Of a stretch of 64,000 nucleotides of DNA, positions 41,230 to 51,321 are shown piece after piece (position 1 is the first letter of the stretch; every line of letters begins with the position of its first letter). The stretch is taken from the NCBI RefSeq assembly GCF_011074885.1, contig NC_054687.1, positions 1,116,001 through 1,180,000 on the forward strand, read 5' to 3'. This DNA comes from Brettanomyces bruxellensis (taxonomy: Eukaryota > Ascomycota > Pichiomycetes > Pichiales > Pichiaceae). The notes beneath the pieces are model-generated. The model searched no databases, had not been told where the DNA came from, and worked only from the letters and a program-made list of their open reading frames with translations. Made by a program: the position numbers and the translations under genes.

Positions 41230-43131
41230 CTACTTGTACTTCCTCACCATCGCAGGACACTGATTCGTCTCAATGTGTTTGCAGAGCCACTCGTCGTTGT
41301 TCTTAAACTCCTTGAAGCAGCCAGCACACCGCCCGGAAACGTGGCTTCTGTTGCCAGACTTAGTTCCCGTTGGATATATGAAGTGCAGAGCTCTGAGATG
41401 AGTTTTGAAGGTGTCCCTGCGGGAAAAACCGCCCGTGGGGTGGCATTTGGTTCCCATACGCCTCTTTTTGTGCTCTGCGTGGTCACTTGTAGCACCTGGA
41501 GTTGTTTCGGCCGAGGAATTGGACTCAGAGTCCGTTCCAGGTTCAGATGCGTAGAAGGGACACTTGTATGGCTTTTCCGCACGATGCTTCTTCATGTGCC
41601 TTGTGCGGTAGCTTTTCACCTTGAAGGAAGCGTGGCAGATGCTGCACACATAGGCTCCAGGTGGGCTTTTGGCGGATTTGATGACTTTAGATTTTTTGAG
41701 GGTTGCGAGGTCATTTGTGCTTTTCAATGGAATGCTGACAGCAGGCTTGTTGGTGGCTTGAGAGGCATTCACGCTCAGAGAATTGCCGCTTGCCAGAGTT
41801 GGTGTAATTGCAGTAGAAGTGACGCTTTTGACAGAAGTGATACTTTCTGTGGTATTGGCACTTTCCATAGAATTTACACTTCCCGTGTTATTGACACTTT
41901 TCATGGAGTTTGCAGCTCCCATAGAATGCACGCTCTTCCCATTGTCCCCATCGTTCCCCCGGAGAGCCCCTCCCACAACACACTCCAAGTCGCTCCACGA
42001 CAAAATATTTGCTGCGGCGAGCCTCTCGGCAACGGCGAAAACTGCACCTGGCAGAACCGGCGGGACGCCCAGCACCCGTCTACCGTCTACGAACACCTCG
42101 TTTCCACTCATCAGCGCCGTGTCCCGAGCAGCAATCTCCCCGTAAGTCATCGGAACACGCCGTGCAAGCCTCCCGGCCTCATCCAGCCTCCCCACCGGCA
42201 TCAGCATCTCCTCATCGAGTGCAAAGCCCGCGGACTCGCCCCAGTCGGCCCCGCAGACACTCCCGCTCCCCTGCGACGCTGCCAGGGACCCCGGCGACTC
42301 GTTTTCCGCCTCCTCGGCCGGTTCTCGCACGCCCAGCATCTCAAACACGGTAGCTGCCCGGTGGCACATCTGCGTGTCCGCTTTGGGCTCTGCCACACTG
42401 CTCTTCCGAGCCGCCACACCCCCTAGTGGGTCCACAGGGCCCGCCTTGCCGCCTTCGTCCACCGTGAACGGCTGAAGATCCCAGTTGAACGGGTTTCCCC
42501 CAGTGAAATCGTACTCAAACTCGTCCACCGCGCACGGATGCACCCCACATGACGCTTCGGCCACCTCGTACCGGATTTCCGCGTGGAACAAGTCTGCCGA
42601 CTCCGGCACACTCGTATTCTTGAAGGTTTTGGGGTGCTTCTTTTGGTTAAAGCTGGTGGTATCTAGTCTGTGCTCTTCTTCAACACTGTTTAGTTTTAGT
42701 TTCTCTTCAGCACTCCTTAGTTCTTGTTTCTCTTCAGCACTCCTTAGTTCTTGTCTCTCTTCAAACCTCTTCATTTCTTGTTTCTCTTCAAACCTTTTCG
42801 ATTCTTGTTTCTCTTCAAACCTTTTCGATCCTAGTCTCTCTTCCTCTTCAAACCTCATTTCTTGCTCTCGCTTCCCCTGCTTCTTTACCTCCGCAAGCAC
42901 ATTCAAGGGCCCCTCTCCGCTCTCTGTTGTCACTCCATTATTAGATCTTCCTGTCCTGTTTGCATGTTCTATTTCTCCCACTTTTTCACATCCAACAAAC
43001 GACCGCAATAACCCACCGAGTGCACTAACAATGCCAGATCCGGCACTGCTGGCCATCCACCCAAAACTGATGCCAGATCCAGCACTGCTGCTCATCCACC
43101 CCCAACTAATACCAATATGGTTGCTGCTCAT
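41230..43131 (-). CDS. Stp1/Stp2-like C2H2 transcription factor of amino-acid sensing
   Basis: Stp1/Stp2 are latent membrane-signalled factors, cleaved by Ssy5 in the SPS amino-acid sensor pathway, that switch on permease genes. The C-terminal third matches: finger 1 YVCSICHASF then RTRHMKKH (about 492-515), finger 2 with GGFSRRDTFKTHLRALHFIY (about 560-585), and a third CAGCFKEF..H..C finger near the end. The N-terminus holds two copies of a unit SSAGSGI/GWM and a hydrophobic segment GIVSALGGLLRSFVG that may be the regulatory degron. A block of RFEEKQE/SAEEKQE repeats (about 90-150) and a Ser/Thr/Val-rich repeat (about 400-445) follow. Length is 633 residues. Stp3/Stp4 are less likely because the GGFSRRDT finger is Stp1/2-like. 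Confidence 0.75.
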   Translation of the reverse strand: MSSNHIGISWGWMSSSAGSGISFGWMASSAGSGIVSALGGLLRSFVGCEKVGEIEHANRTGRSNNGVTTESGEGPLNVLAEVKKQGKREQEMRFEEEERLGSKRFEEKQESKRFEEKQEMKRFEERQELRSAEEKQELRSAEEKLKLNSVEEEHRLDTTSFNQKKHPKTFKNTSVPESADLFHAEIRYEVAEASCGVHPCAVDEFEYDFTGGNPFNWDLQPFTVDEGGKAGPVDPLGGVAARKSSVAEPKADTQMCHRAATVFEMLGVREPAEEAENESPGSLAASQGSGSVCGADWGESAGFALDEEMLMPVGRLDEAGRLARRVPMTYGEIAARDTALMSGNEVFVDGRRVLGVPPVLPGAVFAVAERLAAANILSWSDLECVVGGALRGNDGDNGKSVHSMGAANSMKSVNNTGSVNSMESANTTESITSVKSVTSTAITPTLASGNSLSVNASQATNKPAVSIPLKSTNDLATLKKSKVIKSAKSPPGAYVCSICHASFKVKSYRTRHMKKHRAEKPYKCPFYASEPGTDSESNSSAETTPGATSDHAEHKKRRMGTKCHPTGGFSRRDTFKTHLRALHFIYPTGTKSGNRSHVSGRCAGCFKEFKNNDEWLCKHIETNQCPAMVRKYK

Positions 43132-44980
43132 CTCCTTTAATGCTGTAAAATACTCCTTGTGGCCACCACTTCACTTGGCAACGCACAAATCGTTCAAATT
43201 AGGAAGTTCTTCCTTCTATCCCTTTCCATGGACAGCTGACAATTCGGACTTGTTGATATCGTGATAGGCTGTTTCCAAACAAGTTTTGGTTCCAAACACT
43301 TGTCTCAACGTTGTTGACTTTCAAGTTATGAATTCCAGCCTTTTTTTTTTTCTAAAACTACACTGTTGTTGATCGATGGCCTGGTATGTTTCGCAAATTT
43401 CTCGATACCGGGATTTGAAAAATGTTTCAACCTGTTCGAGTATTCACGAGAATGTTATGTTGATGCTTGAATTTTGAACACAGAGGCTGACTCAAAAGCT
43501 CCGAAAGAAAGATGAACAGAGGGCACGAGATTAATTAACGAACTATCGATTACCAAAGATAAATAAATGTAAAAATTTAAGAAAAAAGCATGCGGACCGT
43601 TTTTCTAACCCAAACTGGAGTGAATGAAATCCGGGAAAAAATTTAAAATGAAAATCAAAAAATCAAAAATGTAACAATTTATGAACGACTGACACCTCAA
43701 TTGAATGGCAAGATTAGCTTTCAAATTCACAGGTATACTCCGAAGGAAAGGGGAATTGCTTTGATGTAACGCACATTGTGTAAATAATCATAATAAAGGA
43801 ACAATGCTGAGATTATTATTATGAACTTTAAAGCGAGAAGGGGGGAAAAAAGAAAAATTAAATCTAACGTCGGTAAGGCTTTCTATTAATGCACAGAAAC
43901 CCCATACTTTTCTTTTTTCATTTAAGGAAATGTCACGCTAAAAATACGCTCCGCAGCACCCGAGATAAATTCCAAAATCGGCCGGATGTAAATTTTTACA
44001 ATCTCTGGTTTCTGCGCAAAAAATGCCGTGTGGTGATACGGATCTTGATAAAGCCGCGAACAGTGATGGAAAATAATTTTCGCCAAGATAATAAAATATG
44101 GCTTGAACTGATTAGGTAATCCAATCAGGGTACGATACCTCCTTAGCACACACACACTACACCAGCCCTTGATATCGGAATTTAGCAGCCATTTCTTGCT
44201 CGTCTCTTTCTTCTCGCTGCTGTCAGATAAGAAAACAATACCGTCATAAATCATCTGCCGATGATTACTGAAACAACAATGGCAGAATAGATAGAGTTTC
44301 ATCCATTTGACCATGTTGTTATAATCAGGATGAAATTTGTGGCCAAGCATTGACTCCTGGATATTTGCTCAATGCTTATATCAATCACCGAGATATCTTT
44401 GCCAAGCAGCCTTTGACTGTATCGGGCTTGATCCCGAGATCAGAATACGTTTGGTGTACGGGTGGCAGAGAACTTCAAAATGGTTGCTTGACCTCTGTTT
44501 CATGCATAAGAAGCAGATACCATTATCTTCTGCCGTGTCACAAAGGGACATTCATACTTGCTGAATCATCATTACGGGGTAAATGACAGAGCTTCTTCAA
44601 AGTAGGTGATTTCTCAATTGTACTAGACGCCTACAAATTTGTCAGTCTTAACGGTCGAATATCATAGCAATGCAAAGATCGAAATCACGTGTGCATAATT
44701 CTCGCTTTTAGAACTAACCGAAAGAATGTCATCTACATTCACATATTTGCTCGGAGATAATGTTTTATCGCCAGTCTGAGTATCCGTCAAGTTGATTGGC
44801 AGTGATCCTTCAAGCTGTATCGCCTGCACATCCGTACCACACTTTTTATTTTTTTATTTTTTTTTTTCTCGCTCTCTTTCATCTCCCAGGTTCGATCTTA
44901 TCACAGTACAATCTACCAATGAGAGTAAATTGCATATTTATCACTTTTCGAAAAACTATTGAGCACAACTAGCGGAAAGC
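43132..44980. other. Intergenic region of 1.85 kb upstream of BUR1 and the STP-like gene
   Basis: Promoter space of two divergent genes. It contains a TGACTCA word (43487), a TCACGTG word (44692), poly(A/T) runs and one 142-codon ORF listed separately. No RNA gene was recognised. Confidence 0.45.
43922..44350 (-). CDS. Doubtful 142-codon ORF
   Basis: Not recognised. It starts with ATG and is rich in Cys, His and aromatic residues (LFCHCCFSNHRQM, FFAQKPEIVKIYIRPILEFI). No domain is evident. It is longer than expected by chance for this composition but has no family support, so it could be a relic or spurious. Confidence 0.22.
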   Translation of the reverse strand: MLGHKFHPDYNNMVKWMKLYLFCHCCFSNHRQMIYDGIVFLSDSSEKKETSKKWLLNSDIKGWCSVCVLRRYRTLIGLPNQFKPYFIILAKIIFHHCSRLYQDPYHHTAFFAQKPEIVKIYIRPILEFISGAAERIFSVTFP

Positions 44981-46479
44981 ATGCAAAGAGTAGAAAGGCG
45001 AAAGTCGCCGTGGGTGCAAAATGAGCGTCCGGCTAAACGTGTGCATCCAAGCCATCAGCACCAAGTGCCAAGTCATATGAATCAATTAACATCGTATGAA
45101 CTGCTTGAACAACTAGGAAAAGGTACATTTGGCGTGGTCTACAAGGCAAGGCAGAAGTCTACAGGGAAACTGGTTGCACTAAAGAAGTTCATAGTGCACG
45201 ATAGGAAGGAGGGGTTCCCGATAACATCGTTTCGAGAGATAACGATAATGCGAAAGCTTAAACACAACAATGTTCTCCAGATTATCGACATGGTCCATGA
45301 ACGAGGTGGATTTAAGGAGAATGATGGTGTTGATATTGACATTGACATTGACACGGCGGACCCTTCAGCCTCTGCATCTTCCCCATGGGCTATTTCTATA
45401 CAGTCACACCTTACATATCGTCAGATCTCAACGGACTACTTCGAAACCAATCAATCAAGATGACACTTCCCGAGATTAAGTGCATCATGAAGCAGGCATT
45501 GCAAGGAATCGACTATGTGCACAGCCGGCATTTTCTGCACAGAGACATCAAGACGGCCAACATATTGCTAGATTCGTTTGGGACCGTGAAGCTTGCCGAT
45601 TTCGGACTGGCAAGAATTTACCACGGGGTGTATCCGGACACCCCAGAGTCTCTACCCGGAGGTGGGAGGCGTGAATACACTGGGTTGGTGGTAACAAGGT
45701 GGTACCGGGCCCCGGAGTTGCTTATCGGTGTACGGAAGTACACCACTGCAGTCGATATGTGGGGGATGGGTTGTGTTTTTGGGGAATTGTACAAACGAGA
45801 TGCTATTCTACAGGGGAAGTCCGATCTCGATCAGGCAGATCGTATTTTTCAGTTGGTCGGGGCGCCATCCGAGTCCAATTTCCCGCATAGCAAGCAGGAT
45901 AACCGAAACGGCATAAATTTGCTTGTGGACTATCCGCGGACACTGGACAAGGAGTATGGAACTTTGATGGACGATCAGGCACTTGAACTGTTTGATGGAA
46001 TGCTGAAATTGGATCCTGTGAAGCGGTTCAACGCGAGAAAAGCACTTGGAGCTGCCTATTTCAGCACTGAGCCGTTACCCTGTCTTCCTGGAGAGATTCG
46101 GAAGTATGAAGAGAGTCATGAGTCCGATTTCAGCCATGCAAGTGGTCCACGGAAGCCGGAAGTTGAGAGAGGGCCTGAAAGTGCTGTTAGGAGTATTAAA
46201 CAAAGCCCAGAAAAGGCTGCTTCTTCTCGTTTTATCGGCAGGCAGCAGACCAGGCAATCAAGTTCATGGACTGCATCACATGGAAAAACACACAATTGGC
46301 AAGGCAGAAACGATGGATGGGGAAGTGGGTGGACGAGTCGGAGGCCTTTTTCGGATAATAAGCGGTACGAGAAACGTCTTCCTAGCTCTCAGGCCAGCAG
46401 CTCAGATTTGTATGGCTCTGAAGCCAATCAAAGCTTTAGTGCTATGCGAAAGTATCTACACGAGAAGAAGAAAGAGTGA
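44981..46479 (+). CDS. BUR1: Bur1/Sgv1 cyclin-dependent kinase, interrupted by a one-base frameshift
   Basis: CDK9-like kinase that phosphorylates Spt5 and the RNA polymerase II CTD linker. The first frame (from 44981) has the Gly-rich loop GKGTFGVV, VALKK (Lys68) and the PITSFREI helix. The second frame resumes at MGYFYTVTPYISSDLNGLL (45385) with HRDIKTANILL, DFGLAR and the T-loop YTGLVVTRWYRAPEL. HRDIKTANIL distinguishes Bur1 from Ctk1. The frames must join between 45352 and 45385; one extra C in the CCCC run at 45381-45384 makes them continuous (about 499 residues; yeast Bur1 is 657). There is no splice signal. The linker before the break encodes DIDIDIDT. BUR1 is needed for growth in S. 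cerevisiae, so a true null is unlikely. Confidence 0.87.
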
Positions 46480-46639
46480 TACGGAGCATAAAGTCATAAG
46501 CTGCATTTATACAGCGATGGGATAGTTGAATGTACAGACGAATATATAATAGTGTTAAGGGTATCGATGGCTGCCTCTGCTTGAGGCATATGTATTATTC
46601 CATGTGTATTATTATCATATGCATTGTTATCACAGGTAT

Positions 46640-46760
46640 TATTCATGCGCATTATCATATGTATTATTCATGCACATTATCATATGTATTATACCATGCA
46701 CATTATCATATGTATTATACCATGCACATTATCATCATACGCATCATATCACACGCATTA
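46640..46760 (+). repeat. Tandem repeat of about 26 bp between BUR1 and the Mg channel gene
   Basis: Three to four copies of a unit containing CATGCACATTATCATATGTA, degrading into ATCATACGCATC-type words. It fills most of the 303-bp space between the convergent genes. Confidence 0.75.
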
Positions 46761-46782
46761 TTACCACCAGAAACATCCAATT

Positions 46783-47991
46783 CTACACGCTTCTCTTCAT
46801 TAGCTGGATCTTCTGGAGTCTCGACAAATGCCGCATGGAAAACCGAAATAGCACAAGTGTCAAGACGAACGACGCGACGGCCACTACTTTGAAGCACTGT
46901 TCGTTTGACTCGAAGAAATTTTGGAGGTTCATTCCATAGAGTGAGGCCACAAACAACAAGCCTCCAAAACTCATAAGACCGGCACTGAATCGAAGTCCAA
47001 GAAGCATGAGATCATTACGGTTGGAATCCAAGATGATGTTCACAATTTCCTCTGTGGTCTTAACATCGCTGTTAGCGTTTTCTACAGTCTGCACTATGGC
47101 ATCACAGTGCAAAGAGTATGACTCTAGCAAAAGCTCAACCTCCTGGTGGTCCTCGGGAGATCTGGGAAGACCCTCTTTCTTTTCTGTGAGATACATCTCG
47201 GCCAATTCGTCATCCTGGTCTAGAAGTTCATCGATCAAATCACGCATCAAGGTGGCCTTCTGCTGAAATTGCTGGAGCTTCTTGGAAACGATCAACAAGT
47301 ACTTGAGTTTTGGCAAATCCACATCATCCTCAAGCTCCTTCAATATTCCTTTCACCACGTTTACATGCACTTTCATCTCCGAGTTCAAATTCTCGATCAC
47401 ATCCATAAAAATTGCCTCAAGTGCCCGCACTTCATAGTGGAGCTTGTCACCAGATTCGTTCTTCAACTTCTCCGAGAGGCTGTTAACGAACTTCTTATCT
47501 GCATACGATCCGTAATAGTTGAAAAGTACGACACTATCTGCCTTGATCAACGTTGTTATATGTAATAAACTCATAAGAATCGAGTTTTCTCGTATCAATA
47601 TCGACGGCACGATATTATTGTAGCCCTTATCTATCTTCCGTAAATCCCGCGGTAGTAAGTCTCTCTTATTTATAAGTTCAACTCTCTCTTCATCCGATGC
47701 AACACGCCTATAATTACCATTTGAGTCAAACACAAGACATCGGAGCGCCGATTTCAAATGTGTTTCCGTCTGAGTGGCACCTGTTAACTTTGGAAGTAGG
47801 CTCTTTTCCAATAAAAATTCATTTCCTTCTGCCTCCTTCCCAAATGATGTTCCAAAAGTCCGTGGCTTGACCGTTTTGTAACAATGCGCACTAATCTGAT
47901 TTGCTCTGCATCGAATTATTTTAAAAAAAGGCTGTGCTATGAGACCGCTAAATGCAAAAGGGCGCCGTGTAAGAATCTTCGCAAACAGCAT
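46783..47991 (-). CDS. Mitochondrial CorA-type Mg2+ channel (Mrs2/Mfm1 family)
   Basis: Inner-membrane magnesium channel of mitochondria. The ATG at 47991 gives MLFAKILTRRPFAF, a basic presequence; the codon at 47997 is TTG. The long helical matrix domain is followed by two membrane helices near the C-terminus (FSAGLMSFGGLLFVASLY and VVAVASFVLTLVLFRF). The invariant selectivity motif GMN sits at 353-355 (LYGMNLQNFF). At 402 residues it is close to both Mrs2 (470) and Mfm1/Lpe10 (413), and I cannot separate them. Confidence 0.88.
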   Translation of the reverse strand: MLFAKILTRRPFAFSGLIAQPFFKIIRCRANQISAHCYKTVKPRTFGTSFGKEAEGNEFLLEKSLLPKLTGATQTETHLKSALRCLVFDSNGNYRRVASDEERVELINKRDLLPRDLRKIDKGYNNIVPSILIRENSILMSLLHITTLIKADSVVLFNYYGSYADKKFVNSLSEKLKNESGDKLHYEVRALEAIFMDVIENLNSEMKVHVNVVKGILKELEDDVDLPKLKYLLIVSKKLQQFQQKATLMRDLIDELLDQDDELAEMYLTEKKEGLPRSPEDHQEVELLLESYSLHCDAIVQTVENANSDVKTTEEIVNIILDSNRNDLMLLGLRFSAGLMSFGGLLFVASLYGMNLQNFFESNEQCFKVVAVASFVLTLVLFRFSMRHLSRLQKIQLMKRSV

Positions 47992-48402
47992 TGCCAACTT
48001 CCATTAATAATCGATACCAACTAGCACAAATCGTATTCCACATAAAAAATAACATGTGTATATCTTTGTGCATGTGAGCTGCTGAAATCAATTACTTTTT
48101 TTTTGCCGTATATTCGATCCTCTCTTTTCGCAGACTTCTGTGCATCCTCCCACCATATTCGCATCGCAACTAATTTATTGGAATAGGAAATTTCGGTGCC
48201 AGAATGTTTTCTTTTTCCCCTTTTCGGCATATTAGCAACGTTTGCAAGTGATAAACTTTTTTTTTCTTCTTCTTCTTTAAAATGTCATAACTCCCATATT
48301 TGCAAAAATGATATAACTTCTGAATTTCCGTATCCAAAGTATCCTTTGCTAATGGACCTGAAAGTGTATACCAGTGATTAGAAAGTCATATTTCCGGTGA
48401 AA
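47992..48402. other. Divergent promoter region, Mg channel and SPS1-like kinase (411 bp)
   Basis: AT-rich with a T/C-rich run near 48256-48283. No gene or clear motif is present. Confidence 0.5.
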
Positions 48403-49941
48403 ATGTCCATCAGGGAGTTTAAAGAAGATCAATTCGAAATATATGAACAATTAGGAAGAGGTGCTTTTGGTGTCGTTTACAGGGCTTTTGATAAAGTCCA
48501 GAAGATGGATGTTGCGGTTAAGCAAGTTGATCTAGAAAGCAGCGATGAAATGAGCGAAATCGAACAAGAAATAAGAATGCTATCTACTTGTCATAACGAG
48601 TATGTGACCAGGTATTACGGCTGCTTTTTAAAAGGATCGAAACTTTGGATTATTATGGAATATCTAGGTGGTGGCTCATGTTCCGATTTACTTGAAGCAG
48701 GACCATTTGCAGAAAAGGAAATTGGACTGATACTGTATCAGATTCTTCAAGGCTTAGAATATTTGCACAGTCATGGGAAAATTCATCGTGATATCAAGGC
48801 TGCCAACATACTAGTTGGAAATACGGGAGATGTAAAAATAGCAGACTTTGGAGTGGCAACCCAGCTATCAAATAATCTTTCCAGACGAAATACCTTTGTG
48901 GGGACACCATACTGGATGGCGCCGGAAATAATAAAGCATAAAGAGTACACATTTACCGCTGATATTTGGTCATTAGGAATTACAGCGATAGAATTGGCAT
49001 ATGGAAAACCTCCGCTCTCACAATATCATCCATTCGATGTCTTATTCAGAATAACCGATGATCCACCACCAACATTAGGCTCATCATTTAGTGATGAATT
49101 CAACAGTTTTGTAAACAATTGTCTTCAAAAGGACCCACAGAGAAGACCTAGCGCAAAAGAGCTTCTGAAGCATAAGTTTATCTGTAAATACGCAAAAAGT
49201 GATCGCCAAATCTTAATGACTTTAATACGGAAGAAAGTGCAATGGGACTTTGAATCCGGAAACGTTGATATGAAGTATTATATTCCATCCAATGTGCCTG
49301 CCCAATCAACATTAAAAACACCATTTGATCTAGGAACAATTACACAAGTAGGATACAAAAAAGACGTACAAAAGCATAACCAGGAATCCAGAAATCCATC
49401 CCAAGAATTAGCATCAGAGGCAGTATCTAGTAAACAAAATGTGAAGCCATCTTCGTATACCTCAGATCACAAACAGACAATCAAGCTCGTTCCTCAATCG
49501 CCGCTTAAAAGGAATGTGAATGTAACTTATGATGATGATCACCAGCTTAGAAAGGAGATGAACAGTATTCTCAATCAGTCCTTTAATAAAATATCGCATA
49601 AATTCGATCTTTCTACCTACGAGTATGACAATTTGGCCAGATTCCAAACAACATTGATGGATTCTTTGTTTCTAGATGAGGATCATAGATATAGAGAAGT
49701 TTTTGCCAAATTCTTGAAGCTAATTCTTAAAAGAGTGATGAAATCACATGATCCAGCATTGAAAGAGAGAATTATGCCTCGCTACTACTATAATATGGAG
49801 CGTGAATGGACGAAAATGGAAGCCAAAAAGCAAAGTGAGCAAAAACAAATTAATGGAGGTATATTTAATGGTAGAGATGAGGTTGAAGAGTTGTTACTTA
49901 CAAGATGGGCAGAAGGAATGCTTGATAGGGGTAAAACATAA
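48403..49941 (+). CDS. SPS1: Sps1-like germinal-centre (GCKIII/STE20 group) protein kinase
   Basis: Serine/threonine kinase of the MST3/MST4/YSK1 class; yeast Sps1 controls spore wall and prospore membrane closure. The ATG at 48403 gives MSIREFKEDQFEIYEQLGRG; the frame two codons upstream starts with GTG. Catalytic residues are Lys40 in VAVK, HRD at 128-130, DFG at 148-150 and the GCK activation segment GTPYWMAPEI from 167. The kinase domain ends near 265. The tail includes a helical block near 430-465. At 512 residues it is near Sps1 (490) and far shorter than Kic1 (1080). Confidence 0.82.
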   Translation: MSIREFKEDQFEIYEQLGRGAFGVVYRAFDKVQKMDVAVKQVDLESSDEMSEIEQEIRMLSTCHNEYVTRYYGCFLKGSKLWIIMEYLGGGSCSDLLEAGPFAEKEIGLILYQILQGLEYLHSHGKIHRDIKAANILVGNTGDVKIADFGVATQLSNNLSRRNTFVGTPYWMAPEIIKHKEYTFTADIWSLGITAIELAYGKPPLSQYHPFDVLFRITDDPPPTLGSSFSDEFNSFVNNCLQKDPQRRPSAKELLKHKFICKYAKSDRQILMTLIRKKVQWDFESGNVDMKYYIPSNVPAQSTLKTPFDLGTITQVGYKKDVQKHNQESRNPSQELASEAVSSKQNVKPSSYTSDHKQTIKLVPQSPLKRNVNVTYDDDHQLRKEMNSILNQSFNKISHKFDLSTYEYDNLARFQTTLMDSLFLDEDHRYREVFAKFLKLILKRVMKSHDPALKERIMPRYYYNMEREWTKMEAKKQSEQKQINGGIFNGRDEVEELLLTRWAEGMLDRGKT

Positions 49942-50045
49942 ATTATCTTATATATAACGAGAATAAAAATCGAAAGAACGCAGCAAAAAGTTCACATAAA
50001 ACAAATGTCAAAAAGAGAAAAAGATTTCAATGGTGAAAATACCAT

Positions 50046-50810
50046 TTACTTCTTACAGTTTTTGATTTCAACCGAAATACTCAAGTTACTTAGTGTGCTT
50101 TCTAAATCTTCAATCAAGGATTTAGAAATGGTATGCTTCCTGTCACTAGTGTTACTCAATGGGACAGAGATACCACACACCAGGTTCACATTTTTATTTT
50201 GAATCTCTTCCTGAGAGTTCTCGTTTTCCTCTGGTTGCTCTGCATCCCTGAAAATTTCACTCCTTAATCCAATATCGTCATCAAAAATGGATGGCTCCTC
50301 ACATGAAACGTTTTCCTCATGCTCGTGCGCTTTTCCTTTCTTCTTCTTTGCATTGGTCTTTTTAATTGGTTGCAAAACCTTAACATGTGCATGCGTTTTG
50401 CAGATGACGGTAAAAGCATGCTTCAAAAGAGTGTTGTCTCTTTTAGAAAGCACTGGACCAAAGGTGTATATCCCGTCAATACTGACATTCAAGTCCCTAA
50501 TATTTGCAAACACCTTTAGTAGTTCATCTTTGTACATTCTATACTTCTTGAAAATCCGTAAAAGCAATGCAGAATACTTGTCGTTAAAAACAAGGACGTT
50601 TTGTTTTGCTCTTTTGCGTTGAAAAGAAGCATCCAATTCAATGAGAGGAGTGCCTTCACATTGCCTGGTTGGGTCTTTTTGCAACCAATCGTAGAAAGCT
50701 GTAAGGAGGCAGCGAGTTTTCTTTTTGGTGAGCTCTTTGAACACATCTTTGACGTAATTGTTGACATCTTTGTCATTTGAAGTATCAATGGTGGCTGTTT
50801 TGGACATCAT
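50046..50810 (-). CDS. Orphan protein, 254 residues
   Basis: Not recognised. The N-terminal two-thirds is a predicted folded, mostly helical segment (LLTAFYDWLQKDPTRQCEGT; NDKYSALLLRIFKKYRMYKD; HAFTVICKTHAHVKVLQPIK). It is followed by a lysine-rich KKTNAKKKKGK stretch that looks like a nuclear signal, then an acidic region and a C-terminal helix SLIEDLESTLSNLSISVEIK. No membrane segment or signal peptide is seen. It is convergent with the SPS1-like gene, 104 bp apart. The ATG is the first of two adjacent Met codons. Confidence 0.6.
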   Translation of the reverse strand: MMSKTATIDTSNDKDVNNYVKDVFKELTKKKTRCLLTAFYDWLQKDPTRQCEGTPLIELDASFQRKRAKQNVLVFNDKYSALLLRIFKKYRMYKDELLKVFANIRDLNVSIDGIYTFGPVLSKRDNTLLKHAFTVICKTHAHVKVLQPIKKTNAKKKKGKAHEHEENVSCEEPSIFDDDIGLRSEIFRDAEQPEENENSQEEIQNKNVNLVCGISVPLSNTSDRKHTISKSLIEDLESTLSNLSISVEIKNCKK

Positions 50811-51321
50811 TTTGAATTTATTTGTCGTTAGATGTGGAAAAAAAAAAGACAGTCAGGGATTCTCATTTTTGTACATGAACAAAAAAAAAGTAGTTAAAGC
50901 TGCTTTTATAGTTGAAGTGTTTGAACAGATAAAAAACATGGCTTGTTCAAAGATCTCCAAATAAGTGTATCTATGTAATATAAAGTTAAAAGTATGGACA
51001 ACGTATTGAGATTTAGAGAGTGTTTAAAGGGGGAGGGAATTGAAATTTTTAAAAATCCCTTGCGACAAAGTGACATGTCACAGAGCTGGTTAAAAAGTTC
51101 ACCACTTTGGGAAAACGGTACGGCGGATACAGAATGAGAAATTTAGCGAGTATTCAGTAGTTATACAAGAAGCGAGATACGAAATACATAGGACAATCAA
51201 ATATCATGCTCTTTATGAAGGCAGAAGCAACAATATACTCAAAAGCAACAATAGAAGCAATGAGGCAAAGATCATAAAAGTAGAAGGATAAAACAAGTGG
51301 CAAGAGTACAGATCAGCCTCA
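50811..51321. other. Intergenic region (511 bp) upstream of the orphan gene
   Basis: A-rich with two poly(A) runs (50838-50847 and 50881-50889). No gene, RNA or clear motif is present. Confidence 0.5.

Noticed and set aside
41275..42426. 383-codon open frame antisense to the STP-like gene
   Set aside because: Shadow of a GC-rich coding region; the minus-strand product has clear zinc fingers.
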